A stretch of DNA of 64,000 bases from an archaeon (GCA_029563035.1 JAKQTP010000123.1:136186-200185); one strand, 5' to 3'; positions 8,281-16,490 are shown, counted from the stretch's first letter. Notes: generated from the sequence alone by a model not told the origin. A program made the numbers and translations.

Positions 8281-9300
8281 TTATTTCTTTCTAGATAAAG
8301 AACTAGAAGAAATTTCTGGAAATTTAATCTCTTTCTTCTTTTCTTCTTTTCGTTTTTCTACTGCAATCGAAGGAAGAGAAAGATTTTGAATACTATCTTC
8401 TTTTTTAATTTCTTGTCTAATTTTTTCTATTGTAACTTTTGGTATCTCCTTAAATTTTTTGGATAACTTTTCTACTTCTTTTTTATTTTGTTCCACTTCT
8501 ATTTTTCTTAATTCAGTTTCTCTTTCTAAAGAAATATCTTCCCAATGTTGCATATCTTCAAATAATTCTTGGGGACGAATATATTCTATAAATTCGTGTT
8601 TAATAGTTTTTTGATCGATATCTACTTGAATTAATGTAGCACCAATATCCACAGGGTTATCAGATCCCATAAATGCTGTTTCCCACTGCCAACAGGGTGT
8701 ATGAATAATTTTCACTCCATCATGCGCCTCATATATTCTATGAAGATGAGAAGCAACAATCATTCCTATTTTTGCAGTGTTAGTTTTATAATATCTTTTA
8801 AAAGCAGCAGTAATTTCAGAAGATGGTGTTTTCCCTTGATGTCTGAAGTTAATACTTGGCATATTATATTTACTTAAGGATAAATTAAATTCCTTTTTAT
8901 AATGATTTCCTTTTACATTATGTAATGTAATTAAATTTTGTGTAATTTGTCTATCTGCATCGAACCCCGTTCCTTTACCTGTATGATATCCTGAACCGCT
9001 GCATCCATAGATTATAGTATTTTTACCTACTAAAGGAGATAATAATTCTACAGCAGAGTTTACTTGATCCTCCATATCAGGAATACAGAGTGTAGTAGCA
9101 TCTTTTCCACCAGGACCATCCACTATATCACCATTAAGAATTAGATAATCAGGATATTTATATTTTTGAATAAATTCTTCCCATTTGTTTATTGCCCATA
9201 ATTGATAAGAATTTGTATGTTCATTAAAATACTTTCTAGGCGTTAGACCATAAATAGAACCCACATGAACATCTGCTAAAACTAGTAATTTAATAATCAT
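8281..9300 (-). CDS. Metallophosphoesterase (second copy)
   Basis: 339 aa. Motifs: ADVHVGS at the N-terminus, NGDIVDG (about residue 57), SHLHR (about 195), then a long charged Lys/Glu-rich C-terminal tail of about 100 residues likely to be coiled coil or disordered. The central GNH motif is not canonical (NVKGNHYKK). MPP superfamily; substrate unknown. It differs greatly from the plus-strand MPP at 5.8 kb, so the two are not recent duplicates. Confidence 0.82.
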   Translation of the reverse strand: MIIKLLVLADVHVGSIYGLTPRKYFNEHTNSYQLWAINKWEEFIQKYKYPDYLILNGDIVDGPGGKDATTLCIPDMEDQVNSAVELLSPLVGKNTIIYGCSGSGYHTGKGTGFDADRQITQNLITLHNVKGNHYKKEFNLSLSKYNMPSINFRHQGKTPSSEITAAFKRYYKTNTAKIGMIVASHLHRIYEAHDGVKIIHTPCWQWETAFMGSDNPVDIGATLIQVDIDQKTIKHEFIEYIRPQELFEDMQHWEDISLERETELRKIEVEQNKKEVEKLSKKFKEIPKVTIEKIRQEIKKEDSIQNLSLPSIAVEKRKEEKKKEIKFPEISSSSLSRKK

Positions 9301-9330
9301 ATATACTTAAACCTCTTTTTAATATAATTT

Positions 9331-9410
9331 ACCTTAACATAATAAAACGCAGTATAACCCAACAAAACTCAACAAATCTGAACGTAACCCAACGAAACGA
9401 AATATACCTT
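9331..9410 (-). repeat. Degenerate pentamer repeat tract 5
   Basis: AACCC, AACAA, AACTC, AACGT and AACGA units on the plus strand, upstream of the MPP gene start. I saw no comparable tract after this point in the window. Confidence 0.75.
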
Positions 9411-9424
9411 AATAAATATTCTTT

Positions 9425-9643
9425 TCATAATAATCTTCTCCTACATCTATTTAAAACTTTTATAATATTTTGTAAAGATAATTGTTTTAATAATTGATAT
9501 AAAGCTTTAGATACATAAATTCTATTTTTATAATACAAACCGTCTATATTTATAGCATATTCTATATTGTTAAAAGAAGAATTTATTAATATAAAAGTGT
9601 TTTCTTTATCTAGATGCATTATTTTATCATGTATTATAATCAC
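9425..9643 (-). CDS. Member of a four-gene tandem paralogue set (short)
   Basis: 72 aa. Ends with ALYQLLKQLSLQNIIKVLNRC, matching the ELYDIC-x-x-LS-x-E-x-I-x-x-VLKRC pattern of the three upstream neighbours. It lacks their C-terminal extension. Overlaps the next gene by 4 bp. Confidence 0.6.
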   Translation of the reverse strand: MIIIHDKIMHLDKENTFILINSSFNNIEYAINIDGLYYKNRIYVSKALYQLLKQLSLQNIIKVLNRCRRRLL

Positions 9644-9966
9644 ATATTGCCTCTTTTCTTCATCAGTTTTGAAGCTTCGTCTTTCATATGTTCTAATATC
9701 ATTTTAATTATAGAATCACATTGTGATTGTTTGACTCTATGAATACAAATAGAAGTATCAAAAGATTTTAATCTTCTTTGTTCAAATTCAAATCCAGATA
9801 TTTCTTTACATCTTTTTAGAACCTTTAAAATACTTTCGTTTGATAAATTATTACAGATATCATATAGTTCAACGGAAAGATATACACAAGGATATATACT
9901 ACTCTGATTTTCATAGTATTCAGAATGTTGTAATAGTAGGCTACTAGTAATACTAAAAGGTTTCAT
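9640..9966 (-). CDS. Tandem paralogue set member
   Basis: 108 aa. Shared domain: HSEYYE near the start, VYLSVELYDICNNLSNESI and VLKRC, then a helical tail. Function unknown; clearly related to the genes at 9.4, 10.0 and 10.5 kb. Confidence 0.65.
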   Translation of the reverse strand: MKPFSITSSLLLQHSEYYENQSSIYPCVYLSVELYDICNNLSNESILKVLKRCKEISGFEFEQRRLKSFDTSICIHRVKQSQCDSIIKMILEHMKDEASKLMKKRGNM

Positions 9967-9989
9967 TAGTCATCTTTGTTGTAATACAA

Positions 9990-10523
9990 TTATTTGCTTT
10001 TCCATCTTTCAAATGTTCTTGTCCAAACTTCATCCGCAATTTTTTGTAATCTACTTTTTTCTTTTCTTTTCTCTGCTTCTTTTTGTAAATCTTTTAAAAT
10101 TTCTTCGTCTTCATGCTTTATCATTTCTCTTGTTACTATATCAAATTGTCTTTCAGCAATATCTTTCATAGATATATTAGGCATAGAATTAACAGTAAAT
10201 GTAGGAGGATATACTCTTTGTGCACATATACCTGTTGCACCTGTAGAACTCATAGTCCCAATAGGAGTACCTAGCTTTCTTCGGTCATAATCAATTTTAT
10301 GTATTTCTGTACATTTCTTTAAAAGATTTGTAATACCTTCTTTATTTAATTTTTTACATATTTTACTTAATTCAGGTGATGTAAGTATAATTGTATGATC
10401 ATATCTATCACTATCTATATAATACTCTGAATTCTTTAATAATGTATCAGATATAACAGAAAAGTTATTTCTATCTGTAAGTGTAATATTAGTTAGATGA
10501 ACACTAGGTAAATGATATGCCAT
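9990..10523 (-). CDS. Tandem paralogue set member with Lys/Glu-rich tail
   Basis: 177 aa. Shared domain (NSEYYIDSD, ELSKICKKLNKEGI, LLKKC) in residues about 25-75, then a Gly/Thr linker and a charged helical C-terminus that looks like coiled coil. Could be structural; no family recognised. Confidence 0.65.
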   Translation of the reverse strand: MAYHLPSVHLTNITLTDRNNFSVISDTLLKNSEYYIDSDRYDHTIILTSPELSKICKKLNKEGITNLLKKCTEIHKIDYDRRKLGTPIGTMSSTGATGICAQRVYPPTFTVNSMPNISMKDIAERQFDIVTREMIKHEDEEILKDLQKEAEKRKEKSRLQKIADEVWTRTFERWKSK

Positions 10524-10528
10524 TTTAA

Positions 10529-10999
10529 TTATACCTTTAACTTCTTAATTTTCTTTTTTGAAACTTTGTTTGATTTAAAAGTATCCCAGAATCCTTTAGA
10601 ATTATTAACACTAGCTGATAACTGTGTATAAAAACCTGTTTGACCTGTTTGATTAGTAGAAACAGTATTTTGTGGAGTATACGAATTTGTAGAAACCCAT
10701 ACAGGTCCTATCATAGTTGTACCAGAAGCAGATACATTTGCAGGCTTGGTACCTGGAAGAGAAGTCCAGGTACGATTATCAAATATTCTAGATCCAAGAA
10801 TACTAGGACTTACCCTGATACACTTTCTTGGCAAGGTCTGCATTCCTTCCTTTGATAAGTGACTACATATATCATATAATTCTTTTGAAAGAAAGATAAC
10901 ACCATTATCAAAAATTGATGTAGCATCTATATTAATACAATATTCTTGTTGATATAAATGTTCTGAAATTTCAAGTTTTATTTTAAATGTTATTTCCAT
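10529..10999 (-). CDS. Tandem paralogue set member with Ser/Thr-rich tail
   Basis: 156 aa. Shared domain (EYCINIDATS, ELYDICSHLSKEGM, RKC) followed by a low-complexity Thr/Ser/Asn/Gly region and a basic C-terminus. The different tails suggest one scaffold domain reused with variable extensions. Confidence 0.65.
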   Translation of the reverse strand: MEITFKIKLEISEHLYQQEYCINIDATSIFDNGVIFLSKELYDICSHLSKEGMQTLPRKCIRVSPSILGSRIFDNRTWTSLPGTKPANVSASGTTMIGPVWVSTNSYTPQNTVSTNQTGQTGFYTQLSASVNNSKGFWDTFKSNKVSKKKIKKLKV

Positions 11000-11544
11000 A
11001 ATAGTTCAAGAATATAATAAATTAAATCTACCTGATCATCCGTGAATTTCCATCTTTTATTTATTCTGCTATCAGCCCATTCAAAAGGATTATTTCGTTT
11101 CTCCTCTGACATAGCACACCAATCACAACACATTTCTGCTATATCTAATTCAGTCATATTAGTAGAATCTACTATTTTAGAAGGATTCTTATCACGATCT
11201 TCTATATTTATAGTAGAAGAAGAATCAAAGTATTCCGGATGATGACTATTGGTATGAACGTGGTGTTCAGTAGCATCATTCATTTCCTTTCTTTGTGCTT
11301 TTGAAACTGCACATTCCTTTCCTTCATCTTTATCTTTATATTCCCAAGATATAAGAAGATACGGATCTAGCTCAGGTTCTTTATATTTACTTAAATCGTG
11401 ATCTTCACCTCTTTTTGTCATTTCTTTAAAAGTAATAGGATCTATTTCAAATAACTTATTACAGTATTTTTGAACTAATTCTCTATGCAGATCTGTCCTT
11501 TTCTGAAAATATTTTAATAATTCTGATTTATCATTTGGAAACAT
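10990..11544 (-). CDS. DUF5662-like (HD-type helical) protein
   Basis: 184 aa from the ATG preceded by GAGGAAA. A His/Asp-rich pattern: GEDHDLSKY, ATEHHVHTNSHHPEYF, DIAEMCCDWCAMS, and a C-terminal helix. This matches the layout of phage DUF5662 proteins (HDxSK ... HHxxNxHHPE ... DW.AM), thought to be HD-like metal-binding proteins. Biochemical role unknown. Overlaps its neighbours. Confidence 0.7.
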   Translation of the reverse strand: MFPNDKSELLKYFQKRTDLHRELVQKYCNKLFEIDPITFKEMTKRGEDHDLSKYKEPELDPYLLISWEYKDKDEGKECAVSKAQRKEMNDATEHHVHTNSHHPEYFDSSSTINIEDRDKNPSKIVDSTNMTELDIAEMCCDWCAMSEEKRNNPFEWADSRINKRWKFTDDQVDLIYYILELLWK

Positions 11545-11821
11545 TATTTTCCTCATTTAAAGAATTTAAAAATGCTGTTAATTTTAATCTTTCTTCTTTT
11601 CTTAATAATATTTGATCAGACCAGGGTGTTCCTTTTGTTATAATATGCCAGATATGGCGTAATTTAGATCTTAATGGTCTTTTAAAATCATTAACACCTA
11701 GATTATAAAAAGAGATATAAAGAAATCTATTATCAATCTCTTCATTTACTTCTTCTTCATTTTCAAATTCTAACTGTAGTAATTCTGTATGACAATCACA
11801 TTCAATATATTCTGTTTTCAT
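11531..11821 (-). CDS. Hypothetical protein
   Basis: 96 aa, acidic N-terminal half (LEFENEEEVNEEIDNRF) and basic C-terminal half. No family recognised. Overlaps the DUF5662-like gene and abuts its upstream neighbour. Confidence 0.6.
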   Translation of the reverse strand: MKTEYIECDCHTELLQLEFENEEEVNEEIDNRFLYISFYNLGVNDFKRPLRSKLRHIWHIITKGTPWSDQILLRKEERLKLTAFLNSLNEENNVSK

Positions 11822-12153
11822 TATGTTTTATCCTCCATTCTTCTATATAATTGTTTTGGTCCTTTATACAATCTCCAGAATAAAATAGCCTCAGATTTTA
11901 CTGCCTGTTTTTCTGTTAATTTCTCATCTACTATTTTATCGTTATTACGATTAAAAAGCGTAGCCCATTTTTTATAATCTTTTTGATATAATAAATTTCT
12001 CGCAGCCCATGTAAAATCGAACCTATTACAATACTTATCTATAACTGTCCTTGTTAATAATACTTGTTCACCGAAAGCTTTTTTAAATCTATTTAATTCT
12101 ACTTGACAAGCATTTAGATGATTAAGCTGATCATAAGTGATATATTTTTTCAT
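11821..12153 (-). CDS. Hypothetical protein
   Basis: 110 aa, helical, Lys/Arg-rich, with FTWAARNLLYQKDYKKWATLF in the middle. No family recognised; shares one base with the next gene. Confidence 0.6.
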   Translation of the reverse strand: MKKYITYDQLNHLNACQVELNRFKKAFGEQVLLTRTVIDKYCNRFDFTWAARNLLYQKDYKKWATLFNRNNDKIVDEKLTEKQAVKSEAILFWRLYKGPKQLYRRMEDKT

Positions 12154-12187
12154 ATATTATCCTCTACAAAAATATTTTATATTTTTA

Positions 12188-12391
12188 CTACATACCTTCT
12201 CCTGCATAAGGTCTTTCACCACAGTTTCTGCATTTTCCATAAATAAATTTATAGCTATGATATCCATGTTTGCAATCTTTTATATCACAATCTGTATAAA
12301 TATAAAGTTCTTTTCCAGTATTCGGATCATAACCAGATTGAATTTTTTGTTTCTCCTTTCCACATATTGAACAATATCTAGAATAGATCAT
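12188..12391 (-). CDS. Small zinc-ribbon protein
   Basis: 67 aa with CSICGK, CDIKDCKHGYH and CRNCGE: three Cys clusters suited to one or two zinc sites. One of many small zinc-ribbon proteins in this window. Partner unknown. Confidence 0.6.
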   Translation of the reverse strand: MIYSRYCSICGKEKQKIQSGYDPNTGKELYIYTDCDIKDCKHGYHSYKFIYGKCRNCGERPYAGEGM

Positions 12392-12402
12392 TTCTATCCT
12401 CC

Positions 12403-13101
12403 TTAAAGATAATTAGAACAAAAATATTTTATTAATTTTTTGGTATGTCTATCAAATGCCAAAGGAATTATTTTATATGTATCATAATATTTTAGATAAT
12501 GCAATCCCCAAGTCATATATATTAGATCATAATTGCTTAACCTTACCAAGTTAAGATCTATATGATCTATAAAAACAGCATGCAAATTGTTTTTATCACA
12601 ATAGCATCTAAGTTTTTTAATATAGCTTTTGGAAAAGCTATTACCTATTTGTATATAAATTCTATATATGTTACTTAAATCTTTAAATTGTTTTAATTGT
12701 CTTAAAATAGCTTTTTTTGGATCTAAACCTCCACCATATAAATATACTTTTATAGGTTTAAAAGAAGATTTTGTATAACATCTAATTCCTAATCTTTCTT
12801 TCCAATGCGGTATATATACTCTAATTTCTCTATTAAATAGTCTAGCACCTAAACCAAAATCATCTATAAATATCAGATGATGTGTTTTTCTATATAACTT
12901 ATAAGCTAGAAGGAATGAACATTTCTTTACATCTATATATACTACGTCACCTTGTTTAATCTTAATAGAAGAAATATTATTTTTTGCTATTGCTTTAAAA
13001 GAAGGGTATTTGGCAATGTGATCTAACGCTCTTTTATAATGTCCTGTACCATACCTTTTGCATACAGGAGCATATATATAATATGCATTAAATATTTTCA
13101 T
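12403..13101 (-). CDS. SpsG/PseG-like nucleotide-sugar hydrolase or glycosyltransferase
   Basis: 232 aa. GTGHYKRAL near the N-terminus resembles the G-x-GH-x-x-R motif of PseG/SpsG (GT-B fold); IFIDDFG, YLYGGGLDP, YIQIGNSF and a late YDLIYMTWG segment follow the family order. Such proteins act in surface or flagellin sugar synthesis (UDP-sugar hydrolysis before nonulosonate formation). An SpsF-like gene at 36.4 kb and a sugar-type cupin at 20.3 kb support the pathway idea. Moderately sure only, because the motifs are loose. Confidence 0.5.
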   Translation of the reverse strand: MKIFNAYYIYAPVCKRYGTGHYKRALDHIAKYPSFKAIAKNNISSIKIKQGDVVYIDVKKCSFLLAYKLYRKTHHLIFIDDFGLGARLFNREIRVYIPHWKERLGIRCYTKSSFKPIKVYLYGGGLDPKKAILRQLKQFKDLSNIYRIYIQIGNSFSKSYIKKLRCYCDKNNLHAVFIDHIDLNLVRLSNYDLIYMTWGLHYLKYYDTYKIIPLAFDRHTKKLIKYFCSNYL

Positions 13102-13733
13102 GCTGCTATATCCTTTCCTTCTAATTTATAAGTTTTAACTAAATACTTTCTTAAATGTTCAAGTATTCTAACTCTATTTTTTTCTATATAACTAATAGAG
13201 ATACCAAGCTTTTGAGAAACTTGAGGATAAGATAATCCTTCTACATGATACGAAAGAATTAATTGTTTATCCTTTTCTGATAGAGTATTTAAAGCAGAAT
13301 CCAGCATTCTCATATCTTCTTCTTTCATGAAATTTTCTTCTAAATCATTTTTAGAATGCTTATCTACATATTCTAGAAAACCAACTATATTACTTTCTAT
13401 ACTTTCTGTAGAATAAATATGTTCTCCTTCTTCGTTCTTAGATCGAGAAAGAGTACCTTCTTTTCTTAATCCATCTATTATCGCACCAGATAGCCTTTTA
13501 GAAGCATAAGTGCTAAAAGTATACCCTAATGTAGGATTATATTGTTCTACAGCATGAATTAATCCTATATAAGAATGCGATAGAATAACACTGGGATCTG
13601 CAGTAAAGAACTTTCTTGACATAATCTCTGCAGTCTTTTTTGCTAATTGAATATTATCTACTATCAATTCATTACGAAGATCTATATCTTTTGATTTATA
13701 ATAAGCAAACCACTTATCATTTATTGTCATCAT
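13098..13733 (-). CDS. FliA/WhiG-like sigma factor
   Basis: 211 aa from an ATG with GAGG upstream. Region 2: NELIVDNIQLAKKTAEIM, SYIGLIHAVEQYNP, FSTYASKRLSGAIIDGLRKEG (the region-3 start typical of sigma-28). Region 4 HTH: LSEKDKQLILSYHVEGLSY then ISYIEKNRVRIL. It overlaps a zinc-ribbon ORF upstream and the SpsG-like gene downstream. Probably switches host polymerase to middle or late phage promoters. Confidence 0.85.
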   Translation of the reverse strand: MMTINDKWFAYYKSKDIDLRNELIVDNIQLAKKTAEIMSRKFFTADPSVILSHSYIGLIHAVEQYNPTLGYTFSTYASKRLSGAIIDGLRKEGTLSRSKNEEGEHIYSTESIESNIVGFLEYVDKHSKNDLEENFMKEEDMRMLDSALNTLSEKDKQLILSYHVEGLSYPQVSQKLGISISYIEKNRVRILEHLRKYLVKTYKLEGKDIAA

Positions 13734-13866
13734 AATCCTCAAAAAGATTATATTGGATATTAAATTCAACATCATTTTTGGACCCACAAGACGGACAAGT
13801 GGAATCTTTTATTTTTGAATTCCAACATCTTTCACATTTATTACATCTATAAATATATTCTTCCAT
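13717..13866 (-). CDS. Small zinc-ribbon protein (49 aa)
   Basis: Two Cys pairs, CNKC...C and CPSCGS, in a 49-codon ORF ending in an acidic tail. Its end overlaps the start of the sigma gene, so it is probably co-translated. Resembles rubredoxin/RPB12-type ribbons. Function unknown. Confidence 0.6.
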   Translation of the reverse strand: MEEYIYRCNKCERCWNSKIKDSTCPSCGSKNDVEFNIQYNLFEDYDDNK

Positions 13867-13869
13867 ATA

Positions 13870-14256
13870 TCATACCTTCTTTTTTGGAAATTGAACTACG
13901 CTTGGTTCTTCTCTGCTTATAATACAATTTTCAAATTTAGCTTGTTCTCTTTTAAACTTTTTAACAAGAGATGCTTTGTCACTTTCTTTTTGATTTTCAA
14001 GATATTTTGGAACAGCAATTTTCATTTTATTTATAGTGCTATCTCTTTTGGCAAGAGCTCTTTCAAAAGCAATAGATTCACCCAATTTTTCATCATATGT
14101 ATCACCATCAATAATATTAAGCTTGGCGGTACCTACATAAATTCTATCTAGATCATAATCAAGAATCCAGCATTTAGTTCTTGGTCTAGCTGTAAGATAA
14201 TGTCTAAAATTAACAAAATAAAGTCTACCATTTACTGTGTATTTAAAGTAATTCAT
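13870..14256 (-). CDS. Hypothetical protein
   Basis: 128 aa. N-terminal beta-rich part (YFKYTVNGRLYFVNF, CWILDYDLDRIYVGTAKL), C-terminal charged helices. No family recognised. Overlaps the upstream membrane-protein gene by 4 bp. Confidence 0.6.
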   Translation of the reverse strand: MNYFKYTVNGRLYFVNFRHYLTARPRTKCWILDYDLDRIYVGTAKLNIIDGDTYDEKLGESIAFERALAKRDSTINKMKIAVPKYLENQKESDKASLVKKFKREQAKFENCIISREEPSVVQFPKKKV

Positions 14257-14507
14257 TTTTCTACCTCTTCCTCTTGTTTTTCTTCTTTTCTTTTAATTAT
14301 AGGTTTTCCCCAAATATTAGAATTAATTATTTTCACTAAAAGCTCAAAAATTAATATTGCAGGGCTAATAAGTGCTATAAGAACAAGAATAGCTAATTCA
14401 CCTAAAGAGATAAATTCTTTATCTACTAACTCTTTTTTAATCGTATTATATAAATAGACACAGGCACAGATAAACCAAATCAATAAAAATATTTTAAACA
14501 TATTCAA
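14253..14507 (-). CDS. Small membrane protein
   Basis: 84 aa with two hydrophobic segments (residues about 3-20 and 35-60) and a Lys/Glu-rich cytoplasmic tail. Could be a holin-like or accessory membrane protein; nothing specific. Confidence 0.55.
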   Translation of the reverse strand: MNMFKIFLLIWFICACVYLYNTIKKELVDKEFISLGELAILVLIALISPAILIFELLVKIINSNIWGKPIIKRKEEKQEEEVEK

Positions 14508-14534
14508 GCTCCTTAGATTTTAAATTCAAATAAA

Positions 14535-14627
14535 AAAAGTGATCCGATACTTTTAGGGGTGCAGGAGGTCTTTGAGATGAACTAAAAATTGGAGGGTTTT
14601 TGTCATTTCAAGTATCGGACCACTTTT
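14535..14627 (-). ncRNA. Stem-closed RNA / long-loop terminator with anti-SD-like loop
   Basis: An 18-bp stem (AGTGGTCCGATACTT-type arms, one wobble) closes a loop of about 57 nt and runs into a U-tract on the minus strand. The loop holds CCCTCC and ACCTCCT, complementary to Shine-Dalgarno sequences. It sits in the gap between a lipoprotein gene and a membrane-protein gene. Could be only a terminator, but the large C-rich loop suggests a regulatory RNA. Confidence 0.5.
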
Positions 14628-14657
14628 AAATTTATTATATAAATAATAAACTATTTC

Positions 14658-14912
14658 TTATTTACAGCACGCATTACTTCCATCACAATTTGAGGGACCT
14701 GTCATACAAGTTTTACCTAAACTTGCACAATCAACTACTGGTTGACAATTGGAAGGCTCTAAACAAACTATAACTTTATCATTGCTATCACAACCCAAAG
14801 AAACAGAACCAGTTACATTAGTAACTAAGAAAAGAGGTATTTCTTTTTCTGCATCACAAGCAGCAAATATAACAAGACAAATTATTACTAAACTCATATA
14901 AATTTTTTTCAT
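14658..14912 (-). CDS. Cys-rich lipoprotein
   Basis: 84 aa. Lipoprotein signal peptide (MKKIYMSLVIICLVIFAAC), lipidated Cys at about 19, then eight further cysteines in a short domain. Presumably exported and disulfide-bonded. Possibly a superinfection-exclusion or lysis protein; no direct evidence. Confidence 0.65.
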   Translation of the reverse strand: MKKIYMSLVIICLVIFAACDAEKEIPLFLVTNVTGSVSLGCDSNDKVIVCLEPSNCQPVVDCASLGKTCMTGPSNCDGSNACCK

Positions 14913-14913
14913 T

Positions 14914-15336
14914 TTATTTAAATCTCCTCGATTGATTTGCTAGTAATTTATGCCAAAATTTTGTTGGAAGAAATATATTTTCTATTGTAGCTGCTTCTTG
15001 AAACAATGGAGATATATCCTTATGTGAGTGCCCTGCTAATCCACAACCTATTTCTGTTACTAAGAAAATATTTTCTGGATGTTGCTTTGCATATTGTATA
15101 AATCTATCAACATATACTTTAATCTTCTCAATAGTCAGTTTATTAGAGATAGAAGCATTTACTGTAGGAATACCATATGTTCTACCTTGAATACCCTCAC
15201 CTTGACCATATTTAGCACCCCAAGACATAGCAGTTTTAGCAGCACCCTTTCCATGTCTACCAGAAATGTTAGATCCAAAGACAAAGATTTCATTTTCTTT
15301 GAGTTCAGTAATGTTATTTGGTGTTATTCTGTTCAT
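14914..15336 (-). CDS. Macro/SLOG-like phage protein (A1S_2505-type)
   Basis: 140 aa. IFVFGSNISGRHGKGAAKTA near the N-terminus, YGIPTVN in the middle and VTEIGCGLAGH near the C-terminus match a conserved phage/bacterial family with a Rossmann-like, ADP-ribose-type binding pocket. Substrate not known. Its start overlaps the stop of a small ORF. Confidence 0.7.
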   Translation of the reverse strand: MNRITPNNITELKENEIFVFGSNISGRHGKGAAKTAMSWGAKYGQGEGIQGRTYGIPTVNASISNKLTIEKIKVYVDRFIQYAKQHPENIFLVTEIGCGLAGHSHKDISPLFQEAATIENIFLPTKFWHKLLANQSRRFK

Positions 15337-15500
15337 TTTCTATACCACACAGTAACATCACTAGGCTTCATTGGAATATACTCTACTGTAATATTTATAA
15401 CATCCTTCGCAGAACTTTTATACTCTTCTAGAAATTTATTTATTTTATTTTCAGCTACTGCATTAAGTACTGCTCTAAATGTTATAGATTGTATCTTCAT
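15333..15500 (-). CDS. Small paralogue (55 aa), VWYRK type
   Basis: Overlaps the next gene by ATGA. Ends VINITVEYIPMKP...VTVWYRK; a similar end (IENIINISS...ATLWYKE) is found in the 57-aa ORF at 15772, so the two look like paralogues. Function unknown. Confidence 0.55.
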   Translation of the reverse strand: MKIQSITFRAVLNAVAENKINKFLEEYKSSAKDVINITVEYIPMKPSDVTVWYRK

Positions 15501-15510
15501 TAATTCTATT

Positions 15511-15735
15511 CTATTTTTTAATTATTAATATTGCTATTACTAAAGCTAACACTATAAGCACAGACATTAGCATTAATTGATTGCCAGTATTTACGTCAAT
15601 ACCCAACGATTGTTGTACTTCAGATTGTTGTACTTCAATAGATGTTTTCTGATCTACATAATTGTTTTGTGTAGTATTGTTATCCTTCCAAACACTTAAA
15701 GGATGCATAGGATGCCATACATCTGTCGATTCCAT
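15511..15735 (-). CDS. Small tail-anchored membrane protein
   Basis: 74 aa. Polar N-terminal 50 residues with a QQSEVQQS repeat, then a C-terminal transmembrane helix (MLMSVLIVLALVIAILII). Topology resembles tail-anchored or spanin-like proteins. Confidence 0.55.
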   Translation of the reverse strand: MESTDVWHPMHPLSVWKDNNTTQNNYVDQKTSIEVQQSEVQQSLGIDVNTGNQLMLMSVLIVLALVIAILIIKK

Positions 15736-15771
15736 ATTATTCTAAATCTCCTTTTGTTTGAAGGTAGCATT

Positions 15772-15945
15772 TTATTCTTTATACCATAGAGTAGCATAAG
15801 TTAAATCAGAATTTGATGAAATATTGATAATATTTTCAATTGGAATATTCTCTACGTCAATAATATTATTTATCATTTCTTCCCTACTTTCTTGATTTGT
15901 TCCTGAACAGTAAAGACTGCAAAATCTTTTACATTTTATTTTCAT
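15772..15945 (-). CDS. Small paralogue (57 aa), LWYKE type
   Basis: N-terminal CKRFCSLYC, then MINNIIDVENIPIENIINI and a final TYATLWYKE. Related in layout to the 55-aa ORF at 15333. Function unknown. Confidence 0.5.
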   Translation of the reverse strand: MKIKCKRFCSLYCSGTNQESREEMINNIIDVENIPIENIINISSNSDLTYATLWYKE

Positions 15946-15957
15946 GGTATCATACCT

Positions 15958-16341
15958 TTAACACATATCTTGTACTAAATATTTACATTTTTCTAGATTC
16001 TCTATATGCTTAATAACATTTTTAACTGGTATATTCAAATATTCAGAAACAGAAGAAGCAGTAGTAGATCTTGTTGTTTTCCAATCTACTATACAATTAT
16101 ATACTGATTCTTCTTCTTTAGAGCTAAAGTATTTATTTTCATGTTTTATTGGATATCCACGAGTTTTAAATTGCTTCTCACATAATTTTTCAATCTTACT
16201 AAAATCTATCTTTGTAATAGTATAATCACTTTCTATACCAGATATATCTCTTTTCCATTTAGGCCATAAAGATATTTCTTTTGCTGCTTTGTAGATGTCT
16301 TTTATTATATCATTCATTTTACTATTAGATAAATAATCCAA
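15958..16341 (-). CDS. Hypothetical protein with possible winged-helix C-terminus
   Basis: 127 aa. The C-terminal half (TRSTTASSVSEYLNIPVKNVIKHIENLEKC) looks like a winged helix-turn-helix. An internal ATG at 16317 overlaps the upstream stop (ATGA) and may be the true start. Probably DNA-binding; low certainty. Confidence 0.5.
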   Translation of the reverse strand: MDYLSNSKMNDIIKDIYKAAKEISLWPKWKRDISGIESDYTITKIDFSKIEKLCEKQFKTRGYPIKHENKYFSSKEEESVYNCIVDWKTTRSTTASSVSEYLNIPVKNVIKHIENLEKCKYLVQDMC

Positions 16342-16490
16342 AATATTAAATATACAATTATGTCTATTAATAAGAAAAATAAAGTAAGCATACCACTAAT
16401 TATATCAGCAACAAAATCTCGTTTTGGAACAATGCATATAATAAGTACAGCTATTAATATAAAAATGCTTGTTGCTATAAATGGAATCAT
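16314..16490 (-). CDS. Small two-helix membrane protein (58 aa)
   Basis: Two hydrophobic segments (FIATSIFILIAVLIICIV and MLTLFFLLIDIIVYLIFWI) separated by KRDF. Holin-like size and layout, but nothing specific. Overlaps the next gene by ATGA. Confidence 0.5.
   Translation of the reverse strand: MIPFIATSIFILIAVLIICIVPKRDFVADIISGMLTLFFLLIDIIVYLIFWIIYLIVK

Noticed and set aside
6787..9410. CRISPR array
   Set aside because: The repeats are degenerate five-base units without fixed repeat length or unique spacers, and no cas genes are near.
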